Shown piece by piece: positions 1-10,937 of a stretch of DNA of 64,000 bases. The notes under the pieces are model-generated. The model saw nothing but the letters and a program-made list of their open reading frames with translations, was not told the DNA's origin and ran no database searches. The first letter of the stretch is position 1, and the number at the start of each line of letters is the position of its first letter. The stretch spans positions 6,832,501 through 6,896,500 of the forward strand of contig NC_091675.1 in NCBI RefSeq assembly GCF_042453785.1, in the 5' to 3' direction. Made by a program: the position numbers and the translations under genes. This stretch comes from Malus domestica (lineage: Eukaryota; Streptophyta; Magnoliopsida; Rosales; Rosaceae).

Positions 1-577
1 CTATCATTAATTGACACGTGATTAATTTATAATAATAAAATTAAGGAGTGTTAAATTTATTAACACGTATCAGCCAATAATAAAGATCACAGAGAGACCA
101 CGTACAAAATAAGTGCAGAAGATTTGAATTGTGTAATTTCATCCAAAGTTTTCATGTATGATTCATAACATCTTTCAGATCGAATTGTTCTATTTTATTT
201 TGCGAAGTTTTGGTAGTTGGGATTAAGGTTTTGTCGAGATTATAGCAAATATTTTGCTTTCTAATGACCACAAAGACAACAAGCCCATAAATTTAATGAG
301 TACCTAATCTAGGGTATATTACTTGATTGGCCCAAATATATATTGGATACCAAGTTCCTACATATGCTTAAGGCTCAAACCATGACTCTGGCAAAAATTG
401 AGGTAGTGGATTCACGTATGTTTATATTCATCCAAAGCCCATAACATGAGATTGAGAATTCTTTTGTTCATTTTGGAAATATCAAGAAACCCAACAATTT
501 TCTTTTGACAAATAACAACCAATCTTTATTTTTTTTTGTAACTTCAAAAAGCCAATGTTGCTAGGAAATTTGGAAAA

Positions 578-736
578 GAGTAATGCTTGGGAGACTAAAT
601 TTTTTAAACCAAATGATGTGTCACTAATAAGAAACAAGCACATTAATCGACACTTGGTTAATAATTTAATCATCTCCAACCACATCATTTAGTTTGCAAA
701 TTTGATTTAAAAAATTTGGTCTCCCTAACATTATTC
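578..736. mobile_element. Short MITE, copy 1 of a two-copy family
   Basis: The ends form an imperfect inverted repeat: GAGTAATGCTTGGGAGAC on the left and the complement of GTCTCCCTAACATTATTC on the right. A related element with the same ends and a shared internal block (AAACTAAATGATGT) lies at 10518-10686. No clear target duplication was found. The superfamily is not assigned. Confidence 0.6.
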
Positions 737-885
737 TTTGGGAAAATGTAGTTTTTAGGGGCTCAAAACACTTTTGTCCTCCATTTTAATTTTTCTAGAA
801 TTGTCAAGTTTTACGCTGGAACAACTTAACTAACCCTATGACAATTCTAGAAAAATGGAAACCAAGAAAATAGTTTAATATTTGA

Positions 886-962
886 ATCACATTATTGCTA
901 ACTCATTGCGAGGCTTAGCCCATCCCTTCATCTTTAGTGCAAATAATATCGTTTGTTTACAA
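886..962 (+). mobile_element. 5'-truncated SINE fragment
   Basis: This matches the 3' half of the SINEs at 23331-23508 and 23532-23713, including the block for 'accacatta...ctagcccattgtgaggctta' and the terminal 'aataatatcgtttgtt'. The tRNA-like head is missing. Confidence 0.5.
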
Positions 963-1649
963 CATGCAAATATAAAACTTGGGAGAGTCTCGAGTTTTTT
1001 CTTCTTCTAAATTTCTCAATTTTACTCGGCGCAAGGTGAATTAGGTTCGTTCCCTTGGAGTAGAGGAACATAAAATATAGATACCTATATCAAGAAGAAA
1101 AATATTATTAGCATTTTAGCAAGGTTGTCTTTGAGATTTTAGAAGCTTTGTGCGGAATTTATAAAAGGACGCCTTTAAGATAGTTTTTTTTTTAATTTTA
1201 TTTATTTTTTATTTATTTTTGAAAGTAAGATAATGTATTGATGCTAGAAAGCAATAACTTAAATTAAAACAAACTTTAGGACTCACTAATTGTAAGTTTA
1301 CAAACGTCATTAAATAATAAGTAAAAAGAGTTACAAATATACCTTTACTAAATAATCAAAAGTAGTCAAATCTTAAACAACCAAACAAGAAATAAAACTT
1401 CAAAAACTCTAACTTTGAAGTTTCACTTGAATATATAGCATTTATAATATAATAAAATTGAAAAGAAAAAAAGCGTTTTATAGGGTGTTATACTGCACTC
1501 CAAATTTTATAATTAAAAAAAACAATTTACATTTATAAAGAATGTACAATGAGATTTTAAAATGCTAATGAAAATAAATTTTTTAATATATAGCATTATT
1601 ACATATAAATATTAAATGATAATTTTTTTTAGAAGCCCTTCAAATTTAA

Positions 1650-2224
1650 GAGTCCATATTTTCTGCACCCAAATATCCCTATGACTCCTCCGTGACCCAT
1701 TTAAATATGCAACATGTGTTCACGCACTCACTAATATTAACTCTGTTAATATTTCAGTTAGCATTAACCCCTGTTATCTGCTAAAATTATCAATCTCCCT
1801 CTGTAAGTAATTTGTTCTTATTTTATACGTGAATGGATTGACATAGATGCAGCTTTTGTTTATGGTTTTATTTTTTTTCACGGCCTTTGCCCAGATTTTG
1901 GTCTTGATTAAACTAATCCAAGCTGGATTTCAAAATTCTCAATCTTCATGTCCAAACACTGAACCATGGAGCCTGGATTTTGATCTTGATAATTATGGAA
2001 GCCGAAGCGAGGGAGAAGGCGAGTTGCGACAGAGGGAATTGGAAGAGTCCAAGCGTCATTTGCATTTTGCAATTATTTTCTCAAAAAATTTAGCAGATAA
2101 AAGAGGAGATAACATGGGTTAATGCTAACTGAAAAATTAACATAGTTAATATTAGTAAGTGGTGGACACGTGTCGCATATTTAGAGGGGCCACAAGAGTG
2201 TTTGAGTGCAGAAAATTTGGACTC
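1650..2224. mobile_element. Long-TIR (foldback/MULE-type) element
   Basis: About 140 bp at each end are imperfect inverted repeats. The left arm begins GAGTCCATATTTTCTGCAC and the right arm, read on the minus strand, begins GAGTCCAAATTTTCTGCAC. Both arms share blocks such as TTTCAGTTAGCATTAACCC. The small reading frame at 1847-2122 sits in the loop and has a hydrophobic start but no family resemblance. I could not find a convincing target duplication, so the exact ends are uncertain by about 20 bp. Confidence 0.6.
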
Positions 2225-2274
2225 CAGATGATTAGAAGACCTTTCGTTCCCCGAAAACCGACTATATTTTTTAG

Positions 2275-2434
2275 GGAACTTTAACGAAAAGCACCCGGTA
2301 CTGTTCACTTTAACGAAAAACCACATTTTTACACTAAAAAGTCAATCCTGGTACTATTCACTTTACCCTTTATTTTGTCCTTATCATTAAAACTCAAAGT
2401 TTTCAAGCCCTTTTCATTAATTTTCCTTATTTTT
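2275..2434 (+). repeat. Interspersed repeat R1, copy 1
   Basis: It contains the motif CGGTACTGTTCACTTTAACG followed by ACCACATTTTTACACTAAAA. Two further copies are at 18690-18846 (inverted) and 48717-48861. All three are 145-160 bp and AT-rich, with short internal repeats of 'ttcactttaacgaaaa'. It is probably a high-copy non-autonomous element. The class is not known to me. Confidence 0.6.
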
Positions 2435-3722
2435 TAGACCTATATTATCAAGCCATTGCAAAAACAATATGAAAAGAAAACAGTGATTATAATAGGCTTC
2501 GTCAAAGACCATCACGCTATAAGAATCCTTCACTTGGCCAAGCACTGGTTGACTTTTGATCTCTACGTTGTCCTAACATACATCGATCCTTATAAAATTC
2601 ATGCCATAGTTTACATAGTAAACAATCAAATAAAAGTCATGTCACGTCATCTTTATTTCTTGACATTTAACCGAAAGTATATCTCCAAAGTAATTAACTA
2701 TATTTAAACAAGAAAAAAGAATTACATGGGTTTAATGTACCTTGTGACAAGTAGAAGACATCAAAAGACAACACCAAACATAGAATCCAAATTCCATGAT
2801 ATTATCAAAGTTTTCATCTTTCTTTCTTTGTGTTTGTCCCACTATTATTGGGGGGAGTTGGTGGTGGGATTTGGCCCAAAAGAAACGTTTTAGAAACTTT
2901 TGCAAAACAAAGATTGTACGTAATGATATAACATACTTTCTTTGACAATCTCGATTAACTTATAAACTTGGTAAATGAAATTAAGACCAAATAAGTTCTT
3001 GCCAAAACTAACGTGTGCATCAAATTCACGTTACTTATTCACAAGCTAACGTGGACACCAATTCACATTACTTTTCTGAATATGGAAAGGGACATGAGAA
3101 CAAACAGAAGAGAAAATAACTGGTGAAAGCCACCAAAAATTAATGAGAGAAGAAGACGACGACATGCAACTCCTACTAAACCCTAATAAATGGGGGCAGT
3201 TGGTTGTTTAGTTTGAAATGATTAAAGTCGCAAGTAGTAGAGATTGCCCCATTCCTCTAAGAAAAGATATAATATTTGTTTTTTTTTTTGTTAAACGATA
3301 GATTTTGTTAGATTAGATGTTAGATTAACCACTGACGGGGTTTGAACCCACGTTGTTATACAAGAACTCAAGACATTTTCATTACTGGTGTAAAGGGCCA
3401 CTTGCGACATAATGTTTGTGTGCGGTGGTAACAATATATATACTACACATTTTCTAAAGAGTACTTGATAAGTTTGCATTAATTTTAAGTATTAACAAAT
3501 AAAACACGTAATTCAATATTAATAGATTATAAACCTGTATGAAAGTGGTTTAAAAATAATCTAAAGCGTTTTCAGCTCCCAATAAACGTTTTTAAATGGC
3601 AAGAAAGTTCAAAAAAAATTTGTTTAAAAAATCACTTAAATTGTTTTATTTTAAAAGTAAAATTTTTATTAAAATTTTTAACATGATCTAATTAAAAAGT
3701 TTAACACTTTTACGTAAACTGA
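2435..3722. other. Spacer, no gene seen
   Basis: AT-rich sequence. A poly-T stretch followed by 'gttaaacgatagatt' near 3280-3420 resembles the reversed tail of a SINE-like repeat. No coding potential was recognised. Confidence 0.5.
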
Positions 3723-3731
3723 TCCTATAAT

Positions 3732-4575
3732 GGCTATGGATCTGCTGTCTCCAACTACGCGTCTTTTTTGTGTTTCCTTTATATTTTTATGACATGTGTC
3801 CTTTAACTTAACCAAAACTTAACACTGTTAAATTTTATTATTTTGTGTTGAATAAAAAAATTAGACCAGTTATATTATCTCTTCCCCCATCTTCTTACCG
3901 ACGACCAAGGTACCCCACCCTTCGCCATCTTCTCATCGACGCCCCGGCGTCCCTCCATCTCCTCCTCTTCCTTCGTCTCCCTTTGCTCCTACATCCTTCT
4001 CGATTTTAGCCCAAACAATTGCTCTCTCCAACTAAAATCAATGACACCGACTCCAATTTGAAGGCCTACATACCTGACTATATGAATCCCTACTGGATCC
4101 ATTACAGAGCGGAACTTACAATTGTTGACCTTCATCGCCAGATTCAAGGTGGTACAGATTATGTAAAGCATGGTGGTAAGATCCTTGCAACTAGTATCGT
4201 TGCATCTGGTGGCTATGCAGATGATTTGGATAATTCAAATTCCTTGATTATACAGGCCAAGTAGGAAATGTGATGAATACTGATTTGGAACCTGAAGATT
4301 AAAAGCTTGAACTGGGAAACCTTGCTTTGAAGAATAAGTCTGGATGAAAAGAACGGGGAAAAGATTGGAAGAAATCAAGAGCCACACGGAAAAACAGTGA
4401 AGAATTCTAGATTTATTAACCGAACAGTCGGTCTGATTATTTTGGTTTTTTTTTTACTTTTAAATATTAAATAAAAAGTTAACAGAGTTATATCTATGTT
4501 AAGTTAAATGACATGTGTTAAAATATTAACAAAGAGACACAAATGAGACACACAAAAGGAGACAGCAGTGAAGCC
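3732..4575. mobile_element. Pack-MULE carrying a SUVH SRA-domain fragment
   Basis: The element is flanked by a perfect 9-bp direct repeat TCCTATAAT (3723-3731 and 4576-4584), the size expected of Mutator-like transposition. The ends are inverted: GGCTATGGATCTGCTGTCTCC on the left pairs with GGAGACAGCAGTGAAGCC on the right. The terminal arms run about 130 bp with shared blocks around 'acatgt...ttaacttaac'. The interior has no transposase but carries a captured piece of a host gene. This combination defines a Pack-MULE. Confidence 0.85.
4040..4405 (+). pseudogene. Captured SRA-YDG domain fragment (SUVH5/6-like)
   Basis: Translation gives YRAELTIVDLHRQIQGGTDY and then a block with GKILATSIVASGGYADDLDN. 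After a frameshift near 4248 it continues with YTGQVGNVMNTDLEPED and KLELGNLALKNKSG. This is the order of the SET-and-RING-associated (SRA/YDG) domain of SUVH5/6-type histone H3K9 methyltransferases, which reads methylated cytosine. The fragment has the frameshift, a TAA after EPED and a TGA after KSG, and lacks the pre-SET and SET domains. It is a transposon-borne gene piece and not a gene. The assignment within SUVH is from memory of the family. Confidence 0.75.
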
Positions 4576-4584
4576 TCCTATAAT

Positions 4585-5022
4585 ACCACCTAATAGAGTT
4601 ACAGTGACCTTAAAATTTTATCAACTGTCTGTCATTGAATTAACTTAAAGTACAAACCAATGACCAGTCCAAGCTATACACCTCTTTGTTTTCAAAGTTT
4701 TCACGCACTCACACACTCACATGTATATCCTATCTTATACCAAATTCATGCGGATTTTTATTACAAATGATCTTGAAAATTGATAAACCAATTCAAGATG
4801 ATCATTGAAATTAAAAATTGATCAATATAATCATTAAATATGAATGCCATAAATCAACATCATCCATATTTAAAGACTACACTAAATTCAAGCACCCATG
4901 TTTAAAAATTACATTACTTAATTTTCGATTCAATTAACAACCATCTTAATTAGGTGTGTCGAGACATCTTGCAATAAAAAACCAACTCATATTGTTTCTT
5001 ATTCACTCTCATGCACTTGCAT
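4585..5022. other. Spacer, no feature seen
   Basis: AT-rich sequence between the Pack-MULE and the next MITE. Nothing recognised. Confidence 0.5.
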
Positions 5023-5031
5023 TATCTTGAG

Positions 5032-5246
5032 GGACAAGGATTGTCTGCCCTCCACTTCCGGTGCTCTCTCCGTGCCCTCCTGTTTGTGTGATCACGGTTA
5101 AGCCACGTCAACATTTTATATTACTATTCATTTTTGTCTTATTATATCTATAAAAAAAAAAAATATAAAATATTAACATGCGTGACCACACAAAACAAGA
5201 GGGTACGGAGAGCGCACCGGAAGTGGAGGGCAAACAATCCTTGCCC
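5032..5246. mobile_element. MULE-type MITE with about 70-bp TIRs
   Basis: The terminal inverted repeats run from GGACAAGGATTG at the left to CAATCCTTGCCC at the right and share CCCTCCACTTCCGGTGC. The flanks TATCTTGAG (5023-5031) and TATATTGAG (5247-5255) agree at 8 of 9 positions, a MULE-sized duplication. It lies about 260 bp upstream of the RD22-like start codon, in its promoter. Confidence 0.75.
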
Positions 5247-5270
5247 TATATTGAGTCCCTACATGGCCTG

Positions 5271-5278
5271 CACGTGTC
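5271..5278 (+). promoter_or_regulatory. G-box/ABRE core upstream of the RD22-like gene
   Basis: CACGTGTC lies 233 bp upstream of the start codon. It fits the ABRE/G-box core bound by bZIP and MYC factors in ABA- and drought-responsive promoters such as RD22. Whether it acts here is inference. Confidence 0.45.
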
Positions 5279-5406
5279 CCTAGCGACATCAATGAAATAA
5301 GGTAAGTGAGCCTAGGGCAGTTGAAGTAATTAAGGTACTAGTCGACAATGCAGGTGGAGAGTTACTTATGGACCCATCAACTTTCAGTACATGGTACATT
5401 TTCCTC

Positions 5407-5413
5407 TATAAAT
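5407..5413 (+). promoter_or_regulatory. TATA box of the RD22-like gene
   Basis: TATAAAT lies 97 bp before the ATG, which leaves a plausible 60-70 base leader. Confidence 0.55.
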
Positions 5414-5503
5414 GTGGAATCTATTTGCTCTTGCTAACACATTCAGTAGCTCTGAGTTTCTTTCTTCATCCATTAGCATTCTGTTCCAATATTTTCAGTC
5501 TCA

Positions 5504-7486
5504 ATGGGGTTCTGTCTCCCTCACATCCTTGCTTTTCTAACTGTAAGCTTTCTAATTTTGAAATATTACTTTTTGATTTCAGTTGATTTGTGTTTGCGTC
5601 CGTGATGGTGCTGATGAGGGTTCAAATATTGTTAATTTGCAGCTCACACTGGTGGCATGCCATGCTGCTCTACCACCTCAACTTTACTGGAACTCTGTCT
5701 TGCCAAACTCAAAAATGCCAAAAGCTATCAGTGAACTTCTCCAGCCTGCAGGTTAGTATTAGAGTCTCAGAGAAGCTCAGATATTGTGTATTCCTTAGAC
5801 AATAATTCTATTTAGACATACACAATTAAGATCACTACTGACACACTCTCTAATACAGGCGAGTCTAACCATCGTATATATGTAAGATGTACATGTATTA
5901 GAGAGTACATGTCAAGAAATGCGTTATATATTCTCTAAAAGTGATATAATCCATTTGTAATAGCAACAATTTAGTATTATAAAAGTTGAAGGGATGGAAT
6001 AGCTTAAATGTTCTAATTGATCAAAATTGGATTGTGGTCTTGGTATGTATATACACTTATTTTCTTACATGTATGTCACTAAAAGCCACAATATAATAAG
6101 TCAATTTCAAAACAATCGGTCAACTTTTTATAAACTTTGCTCCTAGTATAGTTGACTGAAATTTCTAAAGCCATGTCGTTCGTTGATGCGTTCCTGATAC
6201 CTTCAATAAATTGACTTCACAATTGTGCAAATGTGCCGATAAACTTTATGACACTTTTAGCTATACAATCTTAGTTGTTAGAAAATATAATTTGACTTCA
6301 CAATTATGAATGTGCTGATAAATTTGACTTCACTTTTAGTTTTAGATATATGACCTCAACGGCGAATTCCCATATTTTCTATATATGATCCGAATATTCT
6401 CACAAATTTTAGCTTAACAATTTTGATGTTCTACCTCTTCTCACCTGTTCTCCATTATGTCTGCTAAAATTTGCAGATTTCACAGAGGATAAGAGCACCT
6501 CTGTTGTAGTAGGAAAGGGTGGTGTCAACGTTGATGCAGGAAAAGGAAAGCCCGGAGGCACCCATGTCGATGTTGGGAAGGGTACCGGAGTGCATGTGGA
6601 AGCCGGAAAAGGAAAGCCAGGCGGTGGCACTAACGTGAACGTAGGAGGCAAAGGCGGTACTGGGGTGAACACCGGGAAGGGAACCAACGTTGGTGTTGGC
6701 AAAGGAGGAGTGTCCGTAAACACAGGGCACAAGGGAAAGCCCGTGTATGTTGGAGTAAAACCAGGACCAGACCCTTTTAACTACCAGTATGCAGCCACCG
6801 AAACCCAACTCCATCAAGACCCAAACGTTGCTATTTTCTTCTTGGAGAAAGACATGCGTCCTGGAACAACAATGAACTTGCACTTCACCACAAATTCAAA
6901 CACGCAAACTTTTGTGCCGCGCGAAACTGCGGAATCCATCCCATTTTCGTCCAACAAGCTGCCAGAAATCTTCAACCAATTTTCAGTGAAATCGGGTTCC
7001 GTGGAAGCGGATATAATCAAGGGTACAATTCAAGAGTGTGAGAATCCAGCCATTAGAGGAGAGGAGAAATATTGTGCTACCTCTTTGGAGTCCATGATTG
7101 ACTTTAGCACTTCTAAGCTTGGAGGAGGAAATGTTCGAGCAATTTCGACAGAAGCCGGAAAAGGAGCTACATTGCAGAAGTACACAATAACTTCTGGAGT
7201 GAAGAAGTTGGCGGCGGATAAGTCGGTCGTGTGTCACAAGCAGAACTATCCCTATGCTGTCTTTTACTGCCATGCAACAAAAACAACAAGAGCTTATGTG
7301 GTGCCCCTGAAAGGTGCTGATGGGGTGAATGTTAAAGCAGTAGCAGTCTGCCATACAGACACATCGGAGTGGAACCCTAATCATTTGGCCTTCCAAGTTC
7401 TCAAAGTTAAGCCGGGAACTGTTCCGGTCTGCCATTTCCTTCCCAGTGATCATGTTGTCTGGGTTCCAAACCAGAAATCTACCTGA
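5504..7486 (+). CDS. RD22: RD22-like BURP domain protein
   Basis: Three exons (5504-5542, 5643-5751, 6477-7486) join with GT-AG borders into 385 residues. Residues 1 to about 21 are a signal peptide (MGFCLPHILAFLT spliced to LTLVACHA), followed by the conserved ALPPQLYWNSVLP segment. Residues about 55-140 are Gly/Lys-rich repeats of the RD22 type (GVNV, THVDVGKG, GVSVNTGHKGKPVYV). The BURP domain runs from about 166 (AIFFLEKDM) to the end and shows the full cysteine-histidine pattern CH-X10-CH-X25-CH-X25-CH. RD22 proteins are secreted to the cell wall and respond to ABA and drought; that role is family knowledge. The gene is intact and heads a cluster whose other members are broken. The start is the ATG that opens the signal peptide. 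Confidence 0.9.
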
Positions 7487-8339
7487 TTTGACTGATCAAC
7501 CTTTGAGTTCTACGTATGATGATGTGATCAGCTCAATTAGCATAGTTTGAGTGGCAAGAGTTTGAAATTAAATCGACCGTCGATTACTTCTTATTGTCAC
7601 TATGTATTTCAGCCTATATATATACTCATAAATGAAAGCATACTATCGTGTGGACTTGTACCAAAAAGCATGCTAGTGGACATGCTCTACTACATTCAGT
7701 AATAGTTATATATGCTTTGATTCTGTAGTGCCATCTGTCCATTGGTTCAGTTTTAAATTGTCGTGCTACTATATGCATGATACACGGGTTTCATCTCCTT
7801 TGTCTTAGGAGAGGGAGGGAGTTGAGTACGTTGCATGTCGATAATTAACAAATTTTGTATATGCTTATGAGGAAGTGGAACCTTAATTTCTTTTACGATC
7901 TAATCAAAGCAGTTACCCAGGGACTGCCAAGAAGCTAAAATCCCAAACCAAGGAGGGCACCAGATAACAAAGGGAAGTTTCATTTGTACAAATAAAAATC
8001 CACAAAAAAATCTCGCCACAAAAGTACAAATTCAAAAAAAAAATCAGGCCACTATTGCATGCTTCAAAATTAAAGAAAATTTCAGGCCACTGCATGCTCT
8101 TGCTTTCCGGGTTTTCCCCACAAAGTTTTCTGTTGACAGGTAGGCCGACAAAAATATGAGCGCTTCACACCAGGCAATGGCAAGGGCTGCATGTTTTACA
8201 CCTAATCCCAACAAATTTGGTAGTTCACCTTCTTACTTCCGCATAAAGATTGAACCCATATGCTACTGTTTACCATATCTCTCTGAGTTTTCATGTTTCA
8301 TCCAGTAATTTTCGTTTGTGTTGCAAAAGTTGAGTCTTA
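7487..8339. other. Spacer between two BURP copies
   Basis: It holds the 3' flank of the RD22-like gene and, from about 8085, the promoter of the second copy. The promoter shows 'ggccactgcatgctc' and 'cctaatcccaacaaattt', blocks shared with the third copy at 12410-12430 and 16605-16622. No other gene. Confidence 0.6.
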
Positions 8340-9486
8340 ATGGGGTTCCTTCTCTCCAGAATCTTTGCTTTTCTAACTGTAAGTAAGAGCTGTAATTTTG
8401 AATCCTCCCTGTGACAAGAGCTATAATTTTGAATCCTCCCTGTTACTATAGTTAATTTGATTGATCTTATGTTTTTGCTAATTTTATTTTCTTTCTCTCT
8501 TACTAATTGTGCGAGTTTAATTTCAGCTCACACTGGTGGGTGTCCATGCTGCTTTACCTTTGTCACCTCAGCTTTACTGGAATTCCGTCCAGCCAAACTC
8601 ACCAATGCCGAAGATATCAGTCAACTAGTCCAGACTGGTTAGTATCTATGTACAACCTCAGATTGGCTTCAAAAACTCATTTTGGCTTCAAAAACTCATT
8701 TCCACAACCAATCGTCCTTGTGATTTACACATGTTTTCACTTTTGCACGAGAAGAAAAAGAGGCAACAACCGCGGAACAAGTTTGGCTGTTGCTACTAGC
8801 CTAGCGATTGCTAAATACGTGACAAAAAGTTAAAAAAGCGCACCAAAAAGTAAAAAATTATGACATACTGTTTGTCACGCTTCTAGGAATAGCTACACTA
8901 GAAATAGCACCCTGGCTCCATAGCTATTTATGTTGGTAAATCCGCAGACTTCATTACTGTTGGCAAAGGGGGAGTTATTGTTCATAACCAAGTTGCAGAT
9001 GTTGCAACTAACGTTCAATATCTTTACCGGGATGATTCAACTGAAGGCAAGATGCAGATCAAGAAGTAAAGACATAAAGATGCTGCTGAAAATCTAACAC
9101 TTGAAGACCCAACTCGAGTACTTTTCTTCTTGGAGAAGGACATTCATCCTGGCACAACAGTGAATTATCACTTATCCGGAAATTCAACCAGAGAAACTTT
9201 CCTGTCCCGCAAGACTGCAGAGTCCATCCCCTTCGGCTCAAGCAAATTGGCAGAAATTCTTAACCGATTTTCAGTGAAACCGGGGTCTTTGGAAGCCGAC
9301 ATAATGAAAGAAACCATCCAATATTGTGAAGGGGTGGCCATGAGAGCCGAAGAAAAATATTGTGGTACCTCTCTAGAGTCGATGATTGACTTCACCACCT
9401 CCAAGCTTTGAAGAAATAATATTAAAGCAATCACGACGGAGGTGGAAATATTGTGGTACCTCTCAGTAAGTATGTTTAAGATTGAA

Positions 9487-9660
9487 GGAGGAGATTTATG
9501 ATTTGGAGATTTATGATTTTTCTATATTGCAAGAGGAGATTTATGATTTTTCTATATTGTAAATGCCATGCAGTGATTGTACCTGCCATGCAGATGGATG
9601 TATATATAATGTTTTTCTATATTGTAAATGTCATGCAGTGATTGTACCTGTTCGCAACAG
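9487..9660 (+). repeat. Short direct repeats inside the dead BURP copy
   Basis: The units 'gagatttatgatttttctat' and 'catgcagtgattgtacctg' each occur two or more times. A 19-base block 'aaatattgtggtacctctc' at about 9356 recurs at about 9445, so part of the BURP exon was locally duplicated next to the break. Confidence 0.6.
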
Positions 9661-9668
9661 GATGCAAC

Positions 9669-9888
9669 TGTTGGGAGACATCTTTTGACAATTAAATATA
9701 TATTAATTATATATTAATTACCAAATAATTAATACACCCCAAAGCCCAACCCCAAGGGTGAGCCCAATTTTAGTCTCCAGGCCTATTACTCCAATTACTT
9801 TCTTTAAAGGATAAAGCCTTATAAAGTGATAAACTCTTTTGGGAATGACCAATGTGGGACAAGGAAATTTCTACTCAAACTTCCAACA
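9669..9888 (+). mobile_element. Possible solo LTR or TRIM inside the BURP exon
   Basis: The segment begins TGTTGGGAGAC and ends CTTCCAACA, the TG..CA inverted ends of an LTR. The host reading frame resumes immediately after it. The flanking pentamers GCAAC and AATTA do not match, so the call is tentative. Confidence 0.4.
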
Positions 9889-10517
9889 AATTATACAATA
9901 ACCCCTGGAGTGAAAAAGCTGGCAGGCAACAAACTTATTGTGTGCCATAAGATGATCTATCCATATGCCGTTTTCTACTGCCATGCAATTGAAAAAACAA
10001 GGACTTTTATTGTGCCTCTGAAAGGCGCTGACGGGACGAATGCTAAAGCAGTAGCAGCCTGCCATGAAGACACATCTGAATGGAGCCCAAAACATTTTGC
10101 CTTCAAAGAGCTCAATTTTGAACCAGGAACAACTGAATCCCATTTGCCATTTTCTTAAAAACGAGAATGTTGGTTGGGTTTCAAAACAAAAACCTACATG
10201 AGTTGAATCCGCCGCTCGGGTCCTCTACTTGATTATGTAGCCCATCAATAGGAGTAATTAGCCCGCTCCATTAATAAAAACAATCGCATGAGACAGATGA
10301 GCTGTTTATGTCTGAGACTGCGTACTCACTTCATAACATATTCTTATTACTCATTAGCAACGCAAAATTACCCCTTGTAATAGAGACGAAAAAAGTACCA
10401 ACCCCCCCCCCCCCCCTCCCAAAATAAAAGCAAAGAAAAAAAATAGATGAGTATATTGTATTGTATCTCTTAATCTTATCCTACCTCCCATATCAATCAT
10501 TTGAATGAAAAAAATAA

Positions 10518-10686
10518 GAGTTATGCTAAAGAAACTAAATTTGAAGATTAAAATTGCAAACTAAATGATGTATCACTAATAGAAATAAGCACGTCTTTTA
10601 AGACTTAAGTAATAAACCAATCATCAATTTCCATGTTCTTTAGTTTCAAATTTTAGTCTCCAAATTGAGACTCCCTAGCATTACTC
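10518..10686. mobile_element. Short MITE, copy 2
   Basis: It has the same ends and inner blocks as 578-736: GAGTTATGCTAAAGAAAC at the left against CTCCCTAGCATTACTC at the right. Confidence 0.6.
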
Positions 10687-10701
10687 AAAAAATAAAAAAA
10701 A

Positions 10702-10937
10702 TAATATCAATGAATATGGAAAAACAAATATATAAAACGGTTGATCTCTATTAAACCTGCTAATGACCCGAAGCATAAAGTACTTGCTACCGGTGAAATA
10801 AACACTCGCATTACTCAAAAATTAATAATATCAATGAATATGGAAAAAAAATATATAAAACGATTGATCTCTATTAAACATGCTAATGACCCGAAGCATA
10901 AAGTACTTGCTACCGGTGCAATAAACACTCGCATTTG
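10702..10937 (+). repeat. Two-unit tandem duplication, 123-bp period
   Basis: The block 'ttgatctctattaaac' recurs at 10741 and 10864, with long matching flanks including 'gacccgaagcataaagtac'. The reading frame across it is a by-product. Confidence 0.8.

Larger units (their letters stand above)
1..1649. other. AT-rich spacer, no gene seen
   Basis: The stretch is AT-rich with scattered stops in all frames. It holds one short MITE (578-736) and a SINE tail (886-962), listed separately, and otherwise only homopolymer-rich sequence. A short reading frame on the minus strand at 482-688 lies across the MITE and has no recognisable protein features. Confidence 0.6.
8340..10201 (+). pseudogene. Broken tandem copy of the RD22-like BURP gene
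   Basis: Exon 1 (8340-8378, MGFLLSRIFAFLT) and exon 2 (8527-8637) mirror the upstream gene. Exon 2 has lost one base in the MPK-DISQL segment, which shifts the frame. Exon 3 starts near 8953, lacks most of the Gly-rich repeats, and meets a TAA near 9067. It then reads a good BURP block (LFFLEKDIHPGTTVN to SLESMIDFTTSKL) up to a TGA at 9409. About 430 bp of foreign and repeated sequence follow. The cysteine-histidine part resumes at about 9890 (YTITPGVKKLAGNK) with CH-X10-CH-X25-CH. The last CH is out of frame, and the original stop lies at 10199-10201. It cannot encode a full BURP protein. Confidence 0.88.

Noticed and set aside
1847-2122. 91-codon frame with a hydrophobic N-terminus
   Set aside because: It lies in the loop of a long inverted-repeat element and shows no family resemblance or gene context.
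6464-6883. Minus-strand frames opposite the RD22-like repeats
   Set aside because: Shadows of the Gly-rich exon; the sense frame is a complete BURP protein.
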